A DNA stretch of 64,000 nucleotides from Paramoeba atlantica (GCA_977017575.1 CDRNVI010000194.1:1-64000); one strand, 5' to 3'. Counted from the first letter of the stretch, positions 35,207 to 45,935 are shown. Made by a program: numbers and translations. The notes: generated from the letters alone by a model not told the origin.

Positions 35207-38200
35207 CTCTCCCCGCCCGAGAAGTCCTTCGTTTAGGAGAAACGGAGGTGCTCGAAGAAGAGCTCGAGGAGCTTGAAGAGCTTGAGGACTTGGAAGAGGA
35301 AGAAGGCTTCTTGGTCGATTTAGAGGTTGACGGTTTGGAGGTTTTCGATGACTTAGAGGAAGAGGAAGAGGAAGAAGACTTCTTGGGTGACTTGGAAGTC
35401 GATGATTTGGAGGATGATGACTTAGAAGAAGATGATTTAGAAGGAGGTGGATTCAGAGGGTGTTTCTGATGATACCTTTCAATTTGTTCTGAAGCATCAA
35501 TTTGTGAAACATGGATCCATTCAGCATCGGCCTTTCGGTAGTGTTTGAAATGCACTCGATAATAAAGTTCTCCATTCGAATACTTATGCTTAAGGATTTC
35601 CTTCACTTCAAAATCATAACCATCATCATCTTCAACAATCTCTTCGGGTGCTGGCTCTGAATTAACAATAGATATTTCGTTTGATTCAGGATGCAGAGTA
35701 ATCTCGTACCGAACATGGAGTTTCTTTAAGTTCTGAACGTTTTGGATTTCTGAATTCTTCTCTCGTTTGAGTTCTTGAATCCGGTAACTTCCATTCTTAA
35801 GATCCTCCACAACCACATAAATCTCTTGGTAGTAATAGGGTCTGTACTTCTTCGCAATCTCTTTTCCTTTTGATTTGTTTCTCTTCAACACTTGATCACC
35901 AACCTTCAACACAGTGTATGTTCCTTCATTTGCTTTGTCATATCGTTGTTTTTGTTTCACAGCCACTTTCTCTCTCTCCTCTCGAACCCAATTAATCACA
36001 CCCTCCCTCTCAGTTTGTAGCTTCTTGATGTAGTCATCAATCAGTACCACTGGTTTGTTCACAGAGCCGAAGAGAGAATCAATTGGCATAATTGGATGTC
36101 TCCCAAAGTGAAGATAGAAAGGTGTGTAACCAGTCGAGGAGGAACGAGAAGTATTGAAAGCAAATTCCACAAGAGGTAAGAGAAGGTCCCAATCGTCTGC
36201 ATATTTATCAACAAATGAGCAAATGATTGATTCTGTAACTTTGTGGGAACATTCAACACGGCCGTTACTTTTGGAGTTGTAGGGGGCAATAAAAGTTTGT
36301 TTCATTCCGAGAAGCTGGGTCAGTTCTGCAAAAATTTGATTTGCAAATTCTGAACCATTATCTGTTACTATCCGCAAAGGCATTGAATTAACACAAACAT
36401 ACTGAAGTAAGGCTTCAGCAGAGGCTTCGGCAGAGGGATCTGGAATTGCATACAGACGTATATAGCCACTAAAGTTATCAAGGATAGCCAAAATAAAAGA
36501 ATTCCCACGAGCAGTGACTTTTGGTCCCTTTGTACAATCCAGGTGGAGTAAAATTCCAGGATAAGAAGCCGTATAAGGGTTTAAATCAGATGTCAATGTC
36601 TTTGTTTTCGAGTTGATCGCACAATTAAGGCAGCGGTGATAGTAACCTTTGATTGCAGCACTCATACCAGGAAAATAATAGGAGACAGCAATTGCATCAT
36701 AAAGTCGCTCAAACTTGCAGTGTCCGGAGATTAGATCTGAATGATAAGCGTCAAATACTGTATTCCACAAACTCTGGGGCAGAATTGCAGGTGGGAGACA
36801 ACTGGCAGCTGTAGTTTCATCCACTTTCCTCAAGATTCCGGATTCATCAACCCAGTACTTGTGAGCAGTTCATTGGAGTGCCTGAAGATAGCGCTTCCTC
36901 TTAGGCAAGAGGCCATTAATCAAGTAATTAATAATCATTGAGCAAAACTTATCTTTCCTTTGAGCCTGAGCAAGGTAAGGAAGTTCAACTAAAACCCGAT
37001 CAATGTCATCCGTATCCACTTCAACATTCTCAGAACTTTCTTTTGCTGTGGAAAGTGGCAGAGGCAGTGATCGAATAGGAGGAATGTCACGAATTTCCGG
37101 CTCACTGATTAATTCAATTTTTTCCAAAATGTCGTTTTGTCTCGAGAGGATATGGGTTTTTCCTGAAGAAGATTGTCCCAAATCCACCAACTCTTCAAAC
37201 CAACGAGTCACATAATCCTTTGAAGTGGCCTTATCATGATATCCAACATACTGGCGGCTTAGAGCATCAGGGATTGCCATCAACTTTCCAGGTTTGTGAA
37301 TGACCTTTGGGTGATATTCTAGAATTCGAGCAACCCAATCGCGCAGCATATCATGGTTCGGTACTTTCTGTTGACCCGTTTTAAACACAGATTTGAGAGA
37401 TTCGCAATCACAAAACACAATAGGATTTCGACCACGGACGTAATACTTGAAGTTGTTTAATGCCCACAGGATTCCAAGGCCCTCCCGCAGAGGATTAGTA
37501 TACTTCTGCTGTGTCTCTGTGAGTGTTCGAGAAGCATACTCAATAACTCAGTGGCGGCCATCTTGATCCATCTGAGTGAGAATTGCTCCAAGACCAAGCT
37601 TGCTGGCGTCAACATGGATAAAAAATTCTTTTGAGAAGTCAGGATGGGCCATACAGGTTTCGGATGTCAAGAGCTCCTTTAAGAGATGTATCTCCTTGAT
37701 GGATTCTTGGGATAGCGAAAACTTCTTTGGATCCATCACTTTGGCTTTTCTCAAGTGTGTTGTTAAACTGGATGAACGAGGGATGAACCGTTTTAACCAA
37801 GTAACCATTCCCAAAAATCTCTCAACTTCCTTTGGAGTAGTCGGAAGTGGGTAATTCTGGATTGCCTCAACTTTTTTCGGATTTGGCTTCAAACCATCCT
37901 TCGTCGCGATAAATCCAAGAATTTCAAAATTCGGCTTGCAAAATGAGCACTTTGCTGGTTGGAGCATCAAATCATTGTCCCTCAATCTTTGGAAAATTTT
38001 CGTCAGATCAGCCAGATGTTGTTCAAACGTTGAGCTGTAACAAAGGATATCATCGATGTAGGCAAAACAACATTGCCAAACCAGACCACTCAAGACCGTT
38101 TCAATAAACCGTTGTTGTGTTGCTGGAGCGTTACATAACCCAAAAGGCATCGAGAGAAATTCCCAGAGACCATATTTGCTGGTAAAGGCAGCCTTTTCAA

Positions 38201-40217
38201 TGTCTCCTTCTCTGATTGGGATCGACCAGAAAGCCTCAGACAGGTCAATAGAGGAAAAATAAGAAGAACTGCCAAGTGCAGCTAAGATTTCATCCATACG
38301 GGGTAGTGGATAAGAGTCCTTCTTTGTTTTTTCATTCAGGCAACGGAAATCCACACAAAACCGAACATTTCCATTCTTCTTGTCTGCCAAGAGAATTGGA
38401 GCAGCCCAAGGAGAGTTAGATTTTCTAATCACTTTCCTTTTCACCATCTTGTCAATATGTTTCCATATGATGCAGTCTTCGACAGGTGTGGTTCTACGGG
38501 GTTTTGCTCTCAAGGGTGGACCCTCTGCCTTGATTGGATGACTCGTTGCCGTGGTCCTAGTAATTGGACCTTCTCGCTTCTCATCATCCCACAAGTCTTG
38601 GAAAGAAACCAACATCTCCGCTAATTGTATTTTCTGCCTGTCATTCAATTCAGCATTATCCAAACCAAATTTCTCATATGCTTCTTTGAATTTATCAGGT
38701 GGATCTTTTTTATGTGCAGTAGACTTGTTTTGGGTGGCGATGTGAGTAAGCAATTGTATCACAGATGAGTCACAATTGAGGTCAGGGTTGGGGTGTCTGG
38801 TGGATCGATCAGATTTGCCATTCTGATGATCGTGCAACTTCCGTCTCTTCCGTTTAGGTTTTTGGAATAAATCCTCATCCTCAATCATTTTCTCAAGCCA
38901 TGGTCCAGTGAGTGCACAGAGATAATTGGCACCAGTCTTTGCATTAACTGATTTTGTGTGAGGTGGTTGTTTCTTGGGTACAGATTTTCGAAGACAGGGT
39001 TCAATCAAAGAGTGTTTCGAGAGTTGAAGAAGTTCAGTGTTTTCGACATCATGGTCATTAAGCTGATAAACCGTTCCAACTTCGAGATTTTTCTTCACTT
39101 GGACCTCAGTCTCAGAATGATTCATCACAAGAACATTCAGTGTGTTGTGTTTTTTACCTTGCTCGATTGTAACCAAGCCAGGAAGGAATAACAAACTCTC
39201 TGATCCAATTGATGGAAAGAAGAATCCTTCAGGTGACAATGCATGGCCGTTCAGTGTTAGTGGAAGGAACACTGATGATCTCGGAGGGATTGCCTTTGTC
39301 TCAGCCGAGAGTACTAAGGTCTTATCTCGCCTCTCTACGTCGATGTAGAAATCTGGATCTGTGACCTGAGGAAGGGTGATGTTGAGCTGTGCTGAATTTG
39401 CCTGGATGCATCTCTGACCTTTCCACGTTAAATGACCATCACTGAGACCTAGGCAACATCGTTTCATGGCACTGAAGCCAATCAATGTTTGAACAGGGAG
39501 GTCATCAATAATGAAGAACCAGAGTCCTTGGGAAAACCCCTTTCCAATCTTGACCATGGTGAGAATCTCTTCATTAATCGCAACTTTGGTTGAGTTTCCC
39601 ACTTTGACTTGAAGCTCGTCAGCTCGCCGTCGGCTCAGGATCTCAAATCCAGGACGCAAAAGTTGCTGACGACTGATCGCATTGATACCAGATCCTGTGT
39701 CTATACAAGTAGTAGTTGCTAATCCACCCGCCTGAGACACAACTTCAAATGCACAACCAATATCCCGGCTTTCCGCATTGATTACTAAATTCAGAAGAAC
39801 ATTGATCACATGATCCGAAGGAAGGTTGGTATGGGATGATGGATCAGCCCGAACGTGAACATCAGAGTGTTTCAGAGGTTCTTGAACGTGAGTGTTGGAC
39901 TGGCTCAGAGGTTCTTTGTATTCAGTTGAGCAACTAGGTGAAATAGAAGAAAGAGAATCAACAGGGCAAATTCGAGTTTGTTTATTTGGTTGTTCTGAGT
40001 CGCCATCCCCCTTGGGAGTCAACTCAAATCTTTTCTCTAACTCCCCGATGAGTGTATTCATAAATATCCTCTGTTCTTTCTTCTTGTCTCGAGGCGACTT
40101 TGGTGCTGGGGGTTCTCTGGATGAATGGTCACGTTTCCTTTTGTTCAACATTCGACAACCAGAAGTCCAGTGAGAGCTGTTCTTCTTGTGTTCCTTACAA
40201 TAGAAGCCATCTCTCGC
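34926..40217 (-). mobile_element. Ty3/gypsy chromovirus fossil, family G1 copy 4
   Basis: The best-preserved G1 copy, on the minus strand within the DIRS recombinase region. From high to low coordinate: the end of Gag with a zinc-knuckle-like Cys/His cluster (about 40150-40210), protease region, reverse transcriptase (CFAYIDDILCYS active-site region near 38.05 kb), RNase H, integrase with HHCC and DDE core (about 36.0-36.8 kb), chromodomain (about 35.55-35.65 kb), Ser-rich tail and one LTR (34926-35206). No 5' LTR is seen. Broken, only about two breaks in the remaining coding part. Confidence 0.93.
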
Positions 40218-40235
40218 AAAGTCAAGCTCTCACGC
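40218..40235. repeat. 18-bp direct repeat flanking G1 copy 4 (right)
   Basis: Second copy of AAAGTCAAGCTCTCACGC. DIRS recombinase sequence resumes immediately after it. Confidence 0.85.
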
Positions 40236-40668
40236 CCATTGATTGTCAAGAAACTTCCCAATGAGTTTGCAAACATTTGTCCCTTCCGAGCTCTGAGGGT
40301 TTACGTGAATCTGCATCGTAATGACTACCAAAGAATGAATTCCAAGGGTATTTGGTTGGATTATAATGGAACGAAAGAGGTCAAACCTAGCATGCTAGCA
40401 AAATGTACCTGCTACTTGATGAGAGATGCTGGAATCGATCGAATCTTCAGCTCAGCGACCATTAGACATGCCACCATCACCTTTTGGCAGAATCTAGGCA
40501 TCCCAATTGGCACAGTCATCGAGAGGACTGGACACAAATCAATACCTCTTATCAACAAATACTACAACAAGTCATCCATACAACAGGATATTTTTGCTGA
40601 CGTCTTCGAGAGGATACGCAATGATGAGAGTTCAGACGAAGAGTCAGAGGATGTTCGTGAATCGGAAC

Positions 40669-40749
40669 AGTCTTAATATGGCAATTCTTGTTCTTTTATG
40701 TGTTGGTCATGTTCAATGACCCAAACATGAGAACAAGAATTACATATTC
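40669..40749. repeat. DIRS internal complementary region
   Basis: Contains CAGTCTTAATATGGCAATTCTTGTTCT (positions 40669-40695), the complement of the left terminus. This is followed by the complement of the right terminal extension (TGTTGGTCATGTTCAATGAC) and then GAGAACAAGAATTACATATT, the complement of the right terminus. DIRS elements use such a region to form the circular replication intermediate. Confidence 0.93.
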
Positions 40750-40795
40750 TCACCCACCCACCTCTCCACTAACGACTTCAAAATTTCAGAACACA

Positions 40796-40980
40796 TGAGA
40801 AAAAGATACTGAATGGTTTCACGCTGTTTTATTTGGAAGATACCTTCAGTGTGACATTGATGGATTTAAGTATAAATATTGGCACTGAATCAAGTTCATA
40901 AAATCTCCAAATAAAACAGTCTTAATATGTAATTCTTGTTCTCATGTTTGGGTCATTGAACATGACCAACACATAAAAGA
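40796..40980. repeat. DIRS right inverted terminal repeat with extension
   Basis: Inverted copy of 24647-24797 up to 40942, then a 38-bp extension (CATGTTTGGGTCATTGAACA...) that is complementary to the internal region. Confidence 0.92.
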
Positions 40981-40981
40981 G

Positions 40982-41262
40982 TGCACACAAGCAATGTGCA
41001 CTACTCTGAAGACACTTGGCTCTCTGCTCTATTCGTTTGATCCGACTCTTGATCTTCTCCAAGTCAATTCCCAATCTCCTTCAAGGCGACCCTTGGTCTC
41101 CTCCAAGTCGACCTTCTGTGAATCTAAATAAAGAACACCATTGATGATGTCATCAGGAAGTTTCTCGCTTTTTCGTGAGACTTCTGAGGACCGCTCTTCA
41201 GTTGTCCATTCAACATATTTCTGACACGCCTCCTTTAGTCTGTACCAAAGTAGATGTGTTCA
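40982..41262 (+). repeat. G1 copy 3 3' LTR (281 bp)
   Basis: TGCACACAAGC to GATGTGTTCA. It abuts the right end of the DIRS element and has the same length as the 5' LTR at 19318. Confidence 0.93.
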
Positions 41263-41509
41263 AGTATTCCTTTTGAGCCTTCAAAAAAAAAATCTGATGT
41301 CATATCCACGTGTTCACTCTTGTGGTCTCTCTTTTGATTTGTTTGTTTTTTGGTTGAATGAGGATGGTGAAGGTTGAAGAAATAGAACAAAAAAGAAAAG
41401 GAAAAAGGAAAAAAAGTGTGTATTTGTTATTCTTTTGATGATTGGATTGTTTAATTTGAAAGAAAAGGTTGTGTGTTGAAGTTGAAGATGAGGATGTTGT
41501 GGAAGGAAA
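41263..41509. other. Spacer right of the retroelement nest
   Basis: AT-rich sequence of unknown origin between a full G1 LTR and a G1 LTR fragment. No gene seen. Confidence 0.5.
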
Positions 41510-41578
41510 CTCTTCAGTTGTCCATTCAATATATTTCTAACACACCTTCTTTAGTCTGTACCAAAGTAGATGTATTCA
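41510..41578 (+). repeat. G1 LTR fragment
   Basis: About 69 bp matching the last quarter of the G1 LTR (CTCTTCAGTTGTCCATTCAA to GATGTATTCA). No internal element sequence is attached. Confidence 0.88.
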
Positions 41579-41676
41579 TCTCCTGAGTTTTGATGCCTCT
41601 TTCTTTCATCATTTCTTTTATAAAATTTTCCATTTCTTTATTGATTTTTCTTCAAAACCAGAAATAATCAGCTTTG

Positions 41677-44600
41677 TTAAAAATGAGAACTAGAATAACA
41701 AGGAGTTTCAGGAGTCATAACACACCCTCCATTTCCTGTTTCAGAACAACATGATGGAAGTGGACAATTGATGTAATTGTGACTCATATCAAGAGTGGCA
41801 ACCCTACATAACCACTTATCACCTTGAATTGGTCCACTCAAAAAATTGTAACTCACATTCCTATTTTTTCATTCAAATCAAAAAAAAATTCACTTTTTCA
41901 GCAAATGAGAAAAAAAAAGAAGAAAAGAGCATGAGATACACATAGGTAGGAGCAAAGATCTGTTTTCCTTCAGGAAATGACCCTTTCAGTGAATTTGATG
42001 ATAAATCCCTACCACAAGAACCCCATGATCAGTTTTATCAATTCTTCAAAATCACAAAAAAAGAAACAACATACAAGGTAAACCGAAAGTTGTCAAAAAG
42101 TTCAGATGGAATTGTTCCACTCAATGAATTCTGATTCATATATCTGAAAGATTAAATTTGTTTGAATAAAATATCCAGAGACAAGAGAAAAAATGAAAAA
42201 TACAAGTTTGCCAATTCAGTGAGGGCAGTAAGTTGGGTTGGAATTGTTCCAGATAATGAGTTGTACTGAAGAAACCTGGTTTTTCAAAAAGTAAAATAGA
42301 AAAATTCTTTGATTAATTTTTTGATAATGATGTGGTGTCAGAAAAGAGAGGATTTTTAAACAAAGAGAATCCTTTAAAATAAGATCTGTAACAAAAAGGG
42401 GGAAAGAGTAGAAGAGGAAGAGGTAAAAAAATTACAATGAGTTGAGAGATTTGGATCCAAAATCAGATGGAATTGTCCCAGTCAAAGAGTTATCATTAAG
42501 CAATCTACAAACCAAAATAGTTGGTGGGAAGAGAGGAGAGAATGAGAGAAATTAGAATTGAAAGAATGCAAAAAAAAGAAAAAAGAAAAGGAGAGAACAA
42601 GGAAACCAAATGGGGCATGGCAAAAATTTCGGGTGGAATCGTGCCATTCAGTTGATTATAGCCCAGCTCCCTTGAAAAAAGAATCATGGAAGAAAGAAAA
42701 AAAACAAAAATGAAACCCACATACACTTGTTGTGATTTTTTACAATTTGCTAATTCTGATGGGATAGTTCCTGTTAATGAATTATGACCTAACGCTCTAC
42801 AATCAACCCAGATATGAGAAGTTGTTGAAATGAGAGGATATTCAAAAAAAAATGGAAGAAAAAAAAAGGGAGGAAAGAGATACAGCCAATAAAATCCACA
42901 TTCACTCAATTCAGTTGGGATTGTGCCATTAAATGAGTTGTCCTCGAAATATCTGGATGAAAAAATTACCAATACAGAGAAAGTCAAACAATTAAAATCT
43001 TCAGAGAATAATCTCCAAAAAAAAACATGGGAAAGAAGAAAAATGAAAATTAAAAGAATTTTCAAACATATATCTTAATGTTGTCAGTTTCCCAACCTCT
43101 GTTGGAATAGATCCAGTCAGCAAATTCTTAGAAACATCACTGAAGAGAACAAAAAAAGAGAATTTTTTCTTTAAGTCAGGAGAAAGGGAAAAAAGTAAAG
43201 TAATAGGAAAGAAAAAAAAAAAGAAAAATTCAAAAAGAAAAATCATACAATATGGTGAGATGGGTAAGGAGTCCAATTTCAGTTGGGAGAGTTCCTGTGA
43301 ACGAGTTACTCCCAGCAACACTAAAAACAAGAAAGAAAAAATATTAATCTCCCAAACAAAATTTGAGCAAAAAAAGAGAGGATTGAAGAAAAAGAAGGGA
43401 AGATGCATCAGAGAAGGGAAGAAGAACCAGAATTTAAGTGCTGAGATTTCAGCAATTTCAGTTGGAATTGTTCCATTGAACATATTTGTTGAAAAGGTCC
43501 TTTTCAACAAATAAGTTAACCACCAAAAATGATTCAAGTGAAAGAGAAAAGGAAATGACAAAAAAAAAGATACAAGCCAGTAACAGATGAAAGCCTTCTC
43601 AGGTCAGTGGGAATCGTTCCTGTGAATCTATTCACGTCAAGGGCTCTATAAATCAAAGAATAAGTTCAAATTTTTTGAATGTGAAAAAAAAAAGAAAAAA
43701 ATGAGAAGAGAACAAAAATTTCAAGTTCTCAAATTGGATGGAATGGTCAAAGATATCTCCATGCAAGTCATTGTTAGAAACATCCCTAAGATGATTCAAA
43801 AGGTTTAAGTGATTCATTCAGGAGAGAGAGTAGTTCCCCTCAAAGAAAAATGGAGATTAAAAAGAATGAAAAGGGGAAAGAAGACAAACAAATGTTCAAG
43901 GTTTGAGAGTTGGGTTATATCAACTGGAACTGCTCCTGAGAGTCGATTTGATCTAAGGGCTCTTTGAAAATGATATTTTGATAAGATTAGAAAACCAATA
44001 TGAACTCATTAGGAGAAAAGAAAATTATCCTCCTCTCCAAAAATAACAACCATCCAAAACAAAAGAAAAAAAAAGTTAAACAAGAGGGTTAATCGAGAGA
44101 GTTCCCCGATTTCAGTTGGAATGGTTCCAGAGATATTATTATATCTCAAATCCCTATGGAGAAAGAAGGAAGAAGAGAGAATCAACAAAAAGAGAGACAA
44201 GATAAAGAAAAAAAAAAGAAAACATGTCGGTCATATGAAAAAGGCCCCCAATATCACTTGGAAGAGTACCATCCAATTTGTTCGAAAGCAATTTTCTAAA
44301 AAAAATGAGAGATCTGAACGAAAGAAATCTTTTTTCTCTCTCCTTCTTTCTTGAACAAGAAAGCAAAAAACTTACAAAGATTTAACGTGTGAACTCAAAC
44401 AGGAAACACCATGCCATCGATTGGAACAAGGATCACCTGTCATCCAATTTTTTTTCTTCTCCCAGTTGGGACCATCTGTTGAATCATAAAGACTTTCTAA
44501 AGCTGTACACACCACCAAAATCAGTGACAAAAGACAAAGAGAAAAGAAGAAGAGAAAAAAGGAAGAAAAGAAGGACGAAAGAGAAACCCAATGTCTCGTT

Positions 44601-44744
44601 GCTTGTTGTTCCTTGGACAATTGGTGCGAAGATCAGAAACAACAAAACAAAAACCTGAACAAGAAAAAGTTTCAAATAATTGGAAGAATTCTTTCTTTCA
44701 ACTTTCTTTCCACAAACCATTGAAATAAAGAGAAACTTTCTCAT
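41677..44744 (-). CDS. Secreted leucine-rich-repeat protein, copy A (18 exons)
   Basis: A predicted secreted LRR protein of unknown partner. Exon 1 (44588-44744) encodes a start Met, a Lys-rich stretch, a hydrophobic signal segment (VFVLLFLIFAPIVQG) and TTSNETL. Exon 2 (44376-44502) is an LRR N-terminal cap: ALESLYDSTDGPNW, NWMTGDPCSNRWHGVSC. Then come about 15 exons, nearly all 72 nt (a few 69), each one 24-residue repeat of the plant-type consensus NxLxGTIPTEIG, all joined in phase 2. Exon 3 is 44224-44295. The last exon (41677-41860) holds a half repeat and a Cys-rich tail (PLPSCCSETGNGGC). No transmembrane anchor or kinase is seen, so it resembles plant LRR inhibitor/receptor ectodomains. 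The start could also be the Met 8 codons downstream. All exon phases agree, so the gene looks intact. Confidence 0.85.
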
Positions 44745-45935
44745 GTTGGCTTCTTTGTTCCAGAGACCGAGAGAGAAAAAGAGAGAAAAAGTTTTCTTCC
44801 AGGAAATCTTCCAGGAAAGATTTTCTGTCCGCACAGCGGAAAAAAACAGCCGCAAATTCACACATACGGCAAGAAAAGGGACCTTTTGTTAAGGCGATCT
44901 TTGTCACCGCTACTTTCTTGGAAGGGAGCTCTCCATTGACCAAAAAAGGGGAAAAATGGTTTGGTAATTTATCTCGAACGGCGTTCGAGAAATGAACGAG
45001 TTTTTCTTTCTGTCCTGAGATGATTCAACAACATCCAGATAAAGTTTCTTTGTCAAAAGTGGTGGTTGGGACACCTTTCTTAATTTTTCAGGAGGAGGAT
45101 CACTTGGAAGGTTTTCAGAAATTTCGAAAATTCAAAACCTTTCAGTTTGTTTCAAGTATGAAAATCTCCCCTTCTTCTCTCCCCTCCTGTTTTCGTTTCC
45201 TCATCGAAAATGTTCGGAAAAACGCTTCCTACAAACTGAAGTTTAGATATCTTGGAATGAATATAAGATGTCCTTTTGCTCAGAAGTGATGGGCACTTCG
45301 AGATTTCATGCCCACTTTCAGAACCTTTAAAAAGGCCAAAACCCATAAAATCAAACACACAAACAAAAAAATCAAAAAACTAATTCCAACAAATTGTAGA
45401 GAATTCCAAAAGGAACCTTGTCATAAAATTACAGCAACTTCTTGGCAAGAATCGAACACAAAACTGTGGCCACAAAAAACAAGGAATTCAACAGCGAAGA
45501 AAGCGGCAAACGCACACAAAAAAAAGAACGAAACTTCGTCCACAATAGGGTGTTTCAAATCAACATCGTTTTTTACTGTTGTGTCCGGAAAGAAAAGTTG
45601 ACGCGGAATTTTATTCACTGAATCAGATGTTTCAGGACCGTGAAAATGAAATTTTTCACTTCAAGACATTGCGAAAAAAAAGATGGATGCAATGATTGTC
45701 ATGGCGCGATGATTGTCACAAAGCAACCTATTCGCAAATAATTCAAAGAAAGGTTTGGGGAAAGAGGAAAACTAATTCCAAAAACAATTTGATCATCAAA
45801 AGTTTTTGATAACTTGAACTCAACAGAGTTTCGTTTTCATTTTTTTTTTGAGCTGGTTTGATATTTTTTGGAGACATTTTCGGTTTCATTTTAAAAAAGA
45901 AAAAAAAAAAAAGAAAAGAAATTAAAAAATAAAAT
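44745..45935. other. Upstream region of LRR gene A
   Basis: No gene is confidently assigned. 44745-44820 and 45592-45935 match the flanks of the transposon in unit 2. 44821-45591 is found only here. Two plus-strand open frames (45020-45289, 45308-45601) look richer in complex residues than the neighbouring low-complexity sequence, but I recognise no family. They may be remnants of an exon or an old element. Confidence 0.5.
44972..44990. promoter_or_regulatory. Perfect 19-bp palindrome upstream of LRR gene A
   Basis: TCTCGAACGGCGTTCGAGA: two 9-bp arms about one central base, roughly 230 bp upstream of the predicted start. It could be a dimeric transcription-factor site. There is no direct evidence of function. 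Confidence 0.35.

Larger units (their letters stand above)
24647..40980 (+). mobile_element. DIRS-type tyrosine-recombinase retroelement fossil
   Basis: It has the marks of the DIRS group. Inverted terminal repeats of about 147 bp lie at 24647-24797 and 40796-40942, with a right terminal extension to 40980. An internal complementary region at 40669-40749 matches both ends. Parts in order: Gag-like protein (24842-25850, N-terminal coiled-coil/Lys-Glu region, Gly/Arg-rich tail), reverse transcriptase (25.9-26.9 kb, VDD catalytic motif in NWVDDFVLLLG), RNase H region up to 27087 and again from 33740, and tyrosine recombinase in two separated pieces (about 34.4-34.9 kb and 40.2-40.68 kb). The element is broken by two large retroelement insertions and a few smaller breaks. 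Both borders carry AGA, with no longer target duplication. Confidence 0.92.
19318..41262 (+). mobile_element. Ty3/gypsy chromovirus fossil, family G1 copy 3, split by DIRS
   Basis: A plus-strand G1 element: 5' LTR 19318-19598, primer-binding site directly after it, a leader with no recognisable Gag, protease-region sequence (about 19.9-20.9 kb), reverse transcriptase (21.3-22.2 kb), RNase H (22.3-22.7 kb), integrase (22.9-23.9 kb), chromodomain (about 24.2-24.35 kb), Ser-rich tail and polypurine tract to 24646. Its 3' LTR lies at 40982-41262, beyond the 16.3-kb DIRS insertion. The LTRs differ at about 9 of 281 positions. It is broken, with roughly six to ten breaks besides the insertion. Confidence 0.93.

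Noticed and set aside
41263-41509. Target-site duplication for G1 copy 3
   Set aside because: Bases outside its two LTRs (TGAAG on the left, AGTAT on the right) do not match, so no duplication is claimed.
45020-45601. Two plus-strand open frames upstream of LRR gene A
   Set aside because: No recognisable domain, no matching frame in the duplicate and no clear splice model. Kept only as a note on an unexplained block.
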